From: Micromonospora sp. H61
Lineage (GTDB): Bacteria > Actinomycetota > Actinomycetes > Mycobacteriales > Micromonosporaceae
Direction of reading: 5' to 3'
NCBI RefSeq assembly: GCF_018070325.1
Contig: NZ_JAGPXY010000041.1
Coordinates: 1-55,792, forward strand
Length of the DNA: 55,792 nucleotides
Shown: in pieces, positions 50,333 through 55,792 of the stretch
How the letters are laid out: each line of letters opens with the position of its first letter
How positions within the stretch are numbered: position 1 is the stretch's first letter
The notes under the pieces: generated by a model
Database searches by the model: none
Told to the model about the DNA's origin: nothing
Seen by the model: only the letters and a program-made list of their open reading frames with translations
Program-made: the position numbers and the translations under genes

Positions 50333-51373
50333 ATGGTGCCGAACGTCGCACGGCAGGTGGCCGAACAGGTACGGACGGGCTTCGGCCTGCACCTGTCCAC
50401 GATGGAGCCGGTCACCTCCGGCGCGGACCAGCACGCCCGACTGTGGCTCGCTCAGGCCGTCGGCGGCTCTCGGTACGCGGTCAAGCTGAGCGGTGGCGGC
50501 ACCCCGGCCGGCCTGGTCGTGACGGCGTACCTGGCCGAACAGGGGGTGCCGGGCATCGCCGCGCCGCTGCGGGCCGACGGCGGACGGCTGTCGATCGACC
50601 ACGACGGCCGCCGCCTCTCGGTGGTGCCGTGGGTCTCCGACCAGCGGGCGCTCGACGGCCCGATGACCGGCGCGCACTGGCGCGCGTACGGCGAGGTGCT
50701 GGCCGCCGTGCACGAGGTGCCGGTGACCGACGAGCTGAGCCGGCTGCTACCGGCGGGCGGTGCCGCGTACCCCTCGATCGTGACCGCGACCCGCGCGGTG
50801 GCCGCGCTGCTGCGCGATCCGGACCGGGCCGACCTCGCGGACCCGCTGGTAATGGAGCTGGCGGGGGTGTGGTCCACGGTGGCCGACCGGCTGGGGGTGC
50901 TGATTCGCGAGGTCGAGCGCCGCGCCGTCGACCAGCGCGACCGGCCCGGCCCGAATGTCGTCTGCCACGGCGACCCGCACCTGGGCAACCTGCTGCTCGG
51001 CACGGACGGGCACGTGTGGTTGATCGACTGGGACGACGCTGTGCTCGCCCCGCCCGAGTGCGACCTCATGTTCGTCCTCGGTGGAGTGCTCGCCTTCGCG
51101 CCGATCAGTGCCGAGCAGCAGCAGGCGGCGCTCGCCGGCTACGGCAGGATCGACGTCGACCCGGTGCGCCTGGCCTGGTTCCTCGCGGTTCGCGCGCTCG
51201 ACGACCTCAGCGACTGGACCCGCCAGGCATTGGACCTCGACGCCGAGGCGGCCGACCGGGAGCGGGCGGCGCGGATCGTGCGAGGGCTGGTGTCACCGGC
51301 GGGTCTGGTCACCCTCGCCGACGCGGCGGTGCGCGGTCTCGACCCAGAGGCGCGGGCTGTCCGTAGCGGGTAG
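50333..51373 (+). CDS. Aminoglycoside phosphotransferase family kinase
   Basis: A 346-residue protein-kinase-like phosphotransferase. The ATP-binding Lys is in RYAVKLSGG, the catalytic loop is VVCHGDPHLGNLLLGTDG (Asp in HGD) and the metal site is VWLIDWDDAVLAPPECDL. APH-type genes of actinomycetes are often metabolic kinases, so resistance should not be assumed. ATG 50333 is chosen because the HTH-like helix and kinase fold start just after it. Confidence 0.83.
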   Translation: MVPNVARQVAEQVRTGFGLHLSTMEPVTSGADQHARLWLAQAVGGSRYAVKLSGGGTPAGLVVTAYLAEQGVPGIAAPLRADGGRLSIDHDGRRLSVVPWVSDQRALDGPMTGAHWRAYGEVLAAVHEVPVTDELSRLLPAGGAAYPSIVTATRAVAALLRDPDRADLADPLVMELAGVWSTVADRLGVLIREVERRAVDQRDRPGPNVVCHGDPHLGNLLLGTDGHVWLIDWDDAVLAPPECDLMFVLGGVLAFAPISAEQQQAALAGYGRIDVDPVRLAWFLAVRALDDLSDWTRQALDLDAEAADRERAARIVRGLVSPAGLVTLADAAVRGLDPEARAVRSG

Positions 51374-51399
51374 CCACGAAGAAGGGCGGAGCTGAACGG

Positions 51400-52062
51400 T
51401 CAGCGCTCGCCGAGGAACGCGCTGTCGACCAGTTGGCGGGGCGATCGGGCGCCACCGAGGCTCTTCGCCTGGTACATGGCCGCGTCGGCGCGGCTGAGCG
51501 CGTCGGTGAGCTGGGCCGGGCCGGTCACCGGGGCGAGCCCGACGGACGCGGTGACCCGGACGCTGCACGCGCTCAGCCGGATCGGCGCGGCGACGGTCTC
51601 GCTGAGCCGGCGGGTCGAGTGCTCGATCCAGCGCCGGTCGACGGTGGGGCTGGAGAGCAGCCCGGCGAACTCGTCGCCGCCGAGGCGCGCCACGAGGTTG
51701 TCCCCGGCGAAGCCGGCGAGGCGTTCGGCAACACTGATCAGCACCTGGTCGCCGGCGGCGTGCCCGTACCGGTCGTTGATCTGCTTGAAGTCGTCCAGAT
51801 CGAGCACCACGGCGATCAGCGGCTGGCCGGCGGCGTCGGTGAGCAGGGCGGCTGCCAGGCGGTAGAAGGCGCGGCGGTTGGGCAGCCCGGTGAGCGGGTC
51901 GTGACTGGCGGCGTGCCGTTCGGCGGCCAGTTCGGCCTGGAGGTGACCGATCTCGGCCTCGGCGCGCACCGCCCGTCGGCGAAGTTGCCACGAGGAGAGC
52001 AGCGCGCCCGCCGCGCAGACGCCGGAGGCGACACTCATCGGATCCGGCACGAACCCTCCCAT
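51400..52062 (-). CDS. GGDEF domain protein (diguanylate cyclase)
   Basis: A 220-residue protein. One N-terminal membrane helix (about residues 8-27) is followed by a short coiled coil and a full GGDEF domain, with HDPLTGLPNRRAFYRL, LDLDDFKQINDRYGHAAGDQ and the active-site RLGGDEFAGLL. The RxxD inhibitory site upstream is not evident. It should make cyclic di-GMP from GTP. ATG 52062 is used; upstream codons lack domain similarity. Confidence 0.85.
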   Translation of the reverse strand: MGGFVPDPMSVASGVCAAGALLSSWQLRRRAVRAEAEIGHLQAELAAERHAASHDPLTGLPNRRAFYRLAAALLTDAAGQPLIAVVLDLDDFKQINDRYGHAAGDQVLISVAERLAGFAGDNLVARLGGDEFAGLLSSPTVDRRWIEHSTRRLSETVAAPIRLSACSVRVTASVGLAPVTGPAQLTDALSRADAAMYQAKSLGGARSPRQLVDSAFLGER

Positions 52063-52314
52063 CGCCGCGACCGCCTCCAGCCTTCGGTTGACGCGGCACG
52101 CCGCGTCGGGCCCAGTTTTGCCTGATCGTTGCCCGTGTGGGGGTAACTCAAAGTGAACGGATGGGCACCGATCATGTGCGTTATCATGCTCGCCGTCGGA
52201 TGCAGATGCAATAGCAGATGCACGTGCAGAACCGTCCAATGTCGATACCGCACCCCCTCGCCGTCACCGCTCCTCCCACGGCCACCGGCGGGCTCGTAAC
52301 AGAAAGACGCCCCC

Positions 52315-52554
52315 ATGCAGCAGCCACCCAATGGCGTACCGATCCACCAGTTGCCTCCGCTGAGCTGGCAGAAGAGTCGCCGCAGCAACCCCAGCGGCAA
52401 CTGCGTCGAACTGGCCGAACTGCCCGAGGGAGCGGGCATCGCGGTCCGCAACTCGCGACACCCGGAAGGGCCGGCGCTCATCTACACGGTGGATGAGATC
52501 GCCGCCTTCGTTCTCGGTGCGCGGGACGGAGATTTCGACCACCTGATCAACTGA
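52315..52554 (+). CDS. DUF397 domain protein
   Basis: A 79-residue protein with the DUF397 pattern SWQKSRRSNPSGNCVELAEL, GAGIAVRNSRHPEGPALIYT and IAAFVLGARDGDFDHLI. Such proteins are the usual partners of XRE-DUF5753 regulators (bldB/whiJ-type pairs of Streptomyces) and are thought to antagonise them. Here the DUF397 gene comes 142 bases before the regulator instead of after it. Confidence 0.88.
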   Translation: MQQPPNGVPIHQLPPLSWQKSRRSNPSGNCVELAELPEGAGIAVRNSRHPEGPALIYTVDEIAAFVLGARDGDFDHLIN

Positions 52555-52696
52555 CCGTCCGAGGGTGGCTCGTCCCGGTGACGGGACTGATTCACCGGCG
52601 CGGAGGAGTTCACCTCACTGTCGGTCCATGGCATGCTTACACGTCGGCCGGGCCGGGGCGCCCGGCCGTCGTGGGTCGGTGTCCGGAGGTCCGCAC

Positions 52697-53584
52697 GTGA
52701 CGATGGTTCCCGCCGAGGGTGGCCCGACATCCGGGCCGACCGTGCTGCGCATGCTGCTCGGCGCCCAACTGCGCCGTCTCCGGGAGTCCAGCGGAGTGAC
52801 CCGGGAGGGCGCCGGCTGGGAGATCCGCTCCTCCGAATCCAAGATCAGTCGGATGGAGCTGGGTCGGGTCGGCTTCAAGGAGCGTGACGTCGCCGACCTG
52901 TTGACCCTCTACGGCGTCACCGAGGACCACGAACGCGACGCGCTGCTCAAACTCGCGCGGGACGCGAACAGCCCCGGCTGGTGGCACCGCTACGGCGACG
53001 TGCTGCCCTCCTGGTTCCAGTCGTACCTGGGCCTGGAGGCCGCCGCCGCGCTGATCCGCAGCTACGAGGTGCAGTTCGTGCCCGGCCTCCTGCAGACCCG
53101 GGAGTACGCCCGGGCGGTCGTGCTGCTCGGGCACGGCGCGGCTGGTCCGGGTGAGATCGACAGGCGCGTCGCGCTGCGGATGCAGCGTCAGCAGTTGCTC
53201 CAGCGGCAGAACCCGCCGCAGCTCTGGGCCGTGGTGGACGAGGCGGCACTGCGCCGGCCCATCGGCGGGGCCGAGGTCATGCGCGATCAGCTCACCGCGC
53301 TCATCGAGGCGACCAAGTCGCCCCACATCCGGTTGCAGGTCATCCCGTTCGCCGCCGGTGGCCACGCCGCCGCCGGGGGCGCCTTCACCATCCTGCGCTT
53401 CGGCGACCAGGAGCTTCCGGACATCGTCTACATCGAACAGCTCACCAGCGCCATCTACCTGGACAAGCGCGACGACCTGGATTACTACGCGGTGGCCATG
53501 GAGCGGCTCTGCGTCGAGGCCGAGCCGCCCGAGCGTACGGCGGAGATCCTCGGCCGGCTGCTGGACGACACCTACCCGGCCTGA
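52697..53584 (+). CDS. XRE HTH regulator with DUF5753
   Basis: A 295-residue protein. The N-terminal XRE HTH contains LGAQLRRLRESSGVTREGAG and SESKISRMELGRVGFKERDV. It is followed by DUF5753 from about residue 100 (WFQSYLGLEAAAALIRSYEV, FVPGLLQTREYARAV, LQVIPFAAGGHAAAGGAFTI). These are WhiJ-like regulators linked to development and secondary metabolism. GTG 52697 has GGAGGT six bases upstream; ATG 52703 is also possible. Confidence 0.9.
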   Translation: MTMVPAEGGPTSGPTVLRMLLGAQLRRLRESSGVTREGAGWEIRSSESKISRMELGRVGFKERDVADLLTLYGVTEDHERDALLKLARDANSPGWWHRYGDVLPSWFQSYLGLEAAAALIRSYEVQFVPGLLQTREYARAVVLLGHGAAGPGEIDRRVALRMQRQQLLQRQNPPQLWAVVDEAALRRPIGGAEVMRDQLTALIEATKSPHIRLQVIPFAAGGHAAAGGAFTILRFGDQELPDIVYIEQLTSAIYLDKRDDLDYYAVAMERLCVEAEPPERTAEILGRLLDDTYPA

Positions 53585-53630
53585 CGCTCGTCGTCGTAGG
53601 CCCCGCGCAAACGGACTCTCAGCCCACGTA

Positions 53631-53691
53631 TTGACCGACGCCGACCGGTCCGGCTAGTCTCTGTATCGATACAGACTGGATCGATACAGAG
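53631..53691 (+). promoter_or_regulatory. LacI promoter with 12-bp dyad operator
   Basis: TTGACC (53631-53636) and TAGTCT (53655-53660) are 18 bases apart. Directly downstream, CTCTGTATCGAT (53659-53670) is mirrored exactly by ATCGATACAGAG (53680-53691) across nine bases. The first half is itself a palindrome, CTGTATCGATACAG. Repressor bound here would block the transcription start of the lacI gene, so autoregulation is very likely. Confidence 0.75.
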
Positions 53692-53699
53692 AGGTGCCG

Positions 53700-54764
53700 G
53701 TGAAGCCAACACTGCAAGCCGTGGCCGACGCCGTCGGCGTCTCGCGCAGCACCGTCTCCAACGCCTACAGCCGCCCCGACCAGCTCTCCGCCACCCTGCG
53801 CGAGCGGATCCTGGACGCCGCCCGGCAACTCGGGTACCCCGGCCCCAACCCCACCGCACGCTCCCTGCGCCGAGGTTTCGTCGGGTCGATCGGGGTGCTG
53901 TTCACCTCGCAACTGTCGTACGCCTTCACCGACCCGTTCGCGGTCCGCTTCCTCGCCGGCGTCGGCGCGGCGGCCGAACGGCACGGCACCAGCATGCTGC
54001 TGGTGCCGCTGCCCCCGGCGGTGACCGACGCCCGACAGGCGGTGGAGAACGCCGCCGTCGACGGGTTCTGCGTCTACTGCGTCGCCGACGAGGAATGGGC
54101 GTTGGACGTGATCCGCCAACGCGGGCTGCCGTTCGTCAGCACGGCCGCCCGCGACGACGCCAGCGCCGACGAACGCTTCGTCGGCATCGACGAGCGGGCC
54201 GCCGCACGCAGCGCCGCCGCGCACGTCGCAGGGCTCGGGCACCGTCGGGTGGCGCTGCTCGCCGACTCCGTGCTGCCCGACGCGCCGGCCGGCCCGCTCA
54301 CAGTGGCCGGGGTCGACCAGGTGCCGCATCCGACCACCCGAGGCCGGCTCAGCGGGTTCGCCGACGCCTTCGCCGAGGTCGGCGTCGGCTGGGCCGAGCT
54401 GACACTGGTAAACGTCCCCGGCAACAGCCGCCCGGCGGCAGCCGCAGCCATCGCCGGGCTGTTCGACCAACCCGCGCCGCCGACCGCCGTGCTGGCCGGC
54501 TCCGACGTCCTCGCGCTCGGTGTGCTGGACGCCCTGGCCGCACGGCCAGCCCATGATCGTCCCAGCGTCTCGGTGACCGGCTTCGACGACGTCCCCGAGG
54601 CCGCCGCGGCCGGCCTCACCACCGTCCGGCAGCCGGCCGAGGAGAAGGGCCGGATCGCCGCCGAACTGCTGCTCGACCCACCCGCGGACGCCGCGGCCGG
54701 TCACGTGTTGCTGCCCACCGCACTCGTCGTCCGGGCTTCCACCGGACCCGTCCCGAGGAGTTGA
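53700..54764 (+). CDS. LacI family transcriptional regulator
   Basis: A 354-residue repressor. The N-terminal HTH is PTLQAVADAVGVSRSTVSNA, followed by the hinge helix and a type I periplasmic-binding-like core (GSIGVLFTSQLSYAFTDPFA, FVGIDERAAARSAAAHVAGL, AVLAGSDVLALGVLDAL). It probably senses a sugar. GTG 53700 is preferred to GTG 53694 because of spacing to AGAGAGG. A 67-codon gene follows two bases after its stop. Confidence 0.88.
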   Translation: MKPTLQAVADAVGVSRSTVSNAYSRPDQLSATLRERILDAARQLGYPGPNPTARSLRRGFVGSIGVLFTSQLSYAFTDPFAVRFLAGVGAAAERHGTSMLLVPLPPAVTDARQAVENAAVDGFCVYCVADEEWALDVIRQRGLPFVSTAARDDASADERFVGIDERAAARSAAAHVAGLGHRRVALLADSVLPDAPAGPLTVAGVDQVPHPTTRGRLSGFADAFAEVGVGWAELTLVNVPGNSRPAAAAAIAGLFDQPAPPTAVLAGSDVLALGVLDALAARPAHDRPSVSVTGFDDVPEAAAAGLTTVRQPAEEKGRIAAELLLDPPADAAAGHVLLPTALVVRASTGPVPRS

Positions 54765-54766
54765 CC

Positions 54767-54970
54767 ATGGAACTTCCCAGCGGATACATCACCGCGCTCG
54801 ACGCCATGAACCGGCACGTCAACTCGGCCCGACCGAACGCTCCGGTCCAGGTCGACCACCCCCGCCGGGCCCTGCTCGCCCCGACCCGGCAGGCCACCGC
54901 CCTCGCCCTGCGCCGGCTCGCCGACCGCATCCAACCGCGACCGCTGCCCGGCACCCCGCGCTGCTCCTGA
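54767..54970 (+). CDS. 67-residue protein of unknown function
   Basis: It starts at ATG 54767, two bases after the lacI stop, with CGAGGAG as ribosome binding site. The product is basic and partly helical (SGYITALDAMNRHVNSARP, then RQATALALRRLADRIQPR) and ends in Cys-Ser. There is no membrane segment and no recognised family. Coupling to lacI suggests it is expressed with the regulator. Confidence 0.55.
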   Translation: MELPSGYITALDAMNRHVNSARPNAPVQVDHPRRALLAPTRQATALALRRLADRIQPRPLPGTPRCS

Positions 54971-55068
54971 CACGCACCAATCCCATTCCGGTACGCACGG
55001 GACGAACAGTGTGGGTCCGGGCACGCAGAGTGGTCGAGGGCGGTGTTGCCAGGCAGACTGGTGAAGCC

Positions 55069-55792
55069 ATGTCGCCGCTCACGCCCACTCTCCGCCTCCA
55101 CGACCGCTACGTACTGCACGAGCGGATCGGTCTCGGTGGCATGTCCGAGGTGTGGCGAGGCGACGACGAGGTGCTCGGGCGGCCGGTCGCGATCAAGGTG
55201 CTCGCCGGGCAGTTCGCCACCGACCCACAGCTGCGGGCCACCATCCAACGCGAGGCCCGCGCGGCCGCCCGGCTGACCCACCCACACGTGACCCAGGTGT
55301 ACGACTACGCCGAGGCGACCCTGGCCGGCGGCGTCGTGGTCCCGTACCTGGTGATGGAGCTCGTCGACGGTCACAACCTGGCCGACCGGCTGCGGACCGG
55401 GCCGCTGCCCTGGCCGGAGGCGGTCCGGGTGGCCGGGCAGATCGCCGCCGCGCTGGCCGCCGCGCACCGCATCGGCGTCGTGCACCGCGACGTCAAGCCC
55501 GGCAACGTCATGCTCACCGACACCGGCGCCAAGGTGCTCGACTTCGGCATCGCCGCGCTCGGCGGCCTCGACAGCCAGTCCGGCGAACCGCTGATGGGCA
55601 CCCCCGCCTACTTCGCCCCGGAACGGCTGACCGCCGGCCCTCCCGACCCGGCGAGCGACGTGTACGCCCTCGGCGCACTGCTCTACCGCACCCTCACCGG
55701 GCGGGCGCCACTGCCCGTGCAGAGCTGGGAGGACGCGCTGGAGGTGCACCGGCGGGGCACCCCGGTGCCGCCGCTGCGGGTGCCCGGCCTAC
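55069..55792 (+). CDS. Serine/threonine protein kinase, 3' end outside the window
   Basis: 241 codons of an Hanks-type kinase are visible from ATG 55069. Present are the glycine loop ERIGLGGMSEVWRG, the ATP Lys in VAIKVL, the catalytic loop VVHRDVKPGNVML, the DFG segment VLDFGIAAL and the activation end GTPAYFAPERL. The frame stays open to the window end, so the C-terminal part of the kinase and any membrane or sensor domain are not seen. It is probably a PknB-like sensor kinase. Confidence 0.9.
   Translation, partial: MSPLTPTLRLHDRYVLHERIGLGGMSEVWRGDDEVLGRPVAIKVLAGQFATDPQLRATIQREARAAARLTHPHVTQVYDYAEATLAGGVVVPYLVMELVDGHNLADRLRTGPLPWPEAVRVAGQIAAALAAAHRIGVVHRDVKPGNVMLTDTGAKVLDFGIAALGGLDSQSGEPLMGTPAYFAPERLTAGPPDPASDVYALGALLYRTLTGRAPLPVQSWEDALEVHRRGTPVPPLRVPGL

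Noticed and set aside
50333..51373. APH-type kinase as an antibiotic-resistance gene
   Set aside because: The kinase motifs are generic; there is no resistance context or subfamily-specific motif to support it.

Overview
This window is GC-rich DNA from a high-GC actinomycete, most likely Micromonospora or a close relative in the Micromonosporaceae. That reading rests on the frequent GTG and TTG starts, an EccB-type secretion component, a DUF397/XRE-DUF5753 pair, Tat signals, F420/LLM-type oxidoreductases and many one-gene regulators. It is an inference from composition and gene families, not a database match. I saw no rRNA, tRNA, CRISPR array, transposase or integrase.

Layout. (1) 1-1205: a cobalt-uptake operon (cbtB, cbtA, start of a histidine phosphatase) on the minus strand behind a cobalamin riboswitch. 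(2) 1362-8790: an L-fucose-type sugar acid locus with a lactonase-like amidohydrolase, a three-gene ABC importer, an aldo/keto reductase, L-fuconate dehydratase and a FadR-type regulator; two LacI-type operators sit in front of its plus-strand genes. (3) 9045-12820: a second cobalamin riboswitch followed by class Ia ribonucleotide reductase nrdA-nrdB. (4) 12803-13867: a 1-kb insert between the 3' ends of nrdB and a convergent merR gene. A 26-bp direct repeat flanks it, and it carries hairpin repeats, a small GntR regulator and a 66-residue orphan protein. (5) 13856-19513: a MerR-peroxiredoxin fusion, an enolase, a strip of broken genes (arsC, acyl-CoA dehydrogenase, a tetR stub), a DksA-like zinc finger, a BacNav-like ion channel and a 28-residue repeat protein.

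(6) 19547-38673: housekeeping and accessory genes, mostly a regulator paired with an enzyme or transporter (QOR2/HxlR, DMT/MocR, ArsR/MFS), plus an LLM-hemerythrin fusion, a Tat-exported PHP protein, an acyl-CoA dehydrogenase and an isolated eccB. (7) 38733-45995: a methyltransferase, then a second carbohydrate locus in which a MalFG-type ABC importer diverges from a three-gene operon (dehydrogenase, TIM-barrel isomerase, GH63-like glycosidase) around an inverted-repeat operator. (8) 46047-55792: two Nudix hydrolases, DUF2267, a serpin-like protein with a frameshifted coupled partner, a PemK-like protein, a flavodoxin-type reductase, an APH-type kinase, a GGDEF protein, the DUF397/XRE pair, an autoregulated LacI gene and a Ser/Thr kinase cut off by the window end.

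The observation I rate highest is the nrdB/merR insert. Both flanks carry the same 26 bp, which contains the nrdB stop codon and the last codons of merR, so the empty site can be predicted exactly. Next come the MerR-peroxiredoxin fusion that has lost its peroxidatic cysteine, the head-to-head DMT/MocR genes whose start codons overlap, the BacNav-like channel with an EF-hand-like loop, and the serpin-like protein with a frameshifted coupled partner.
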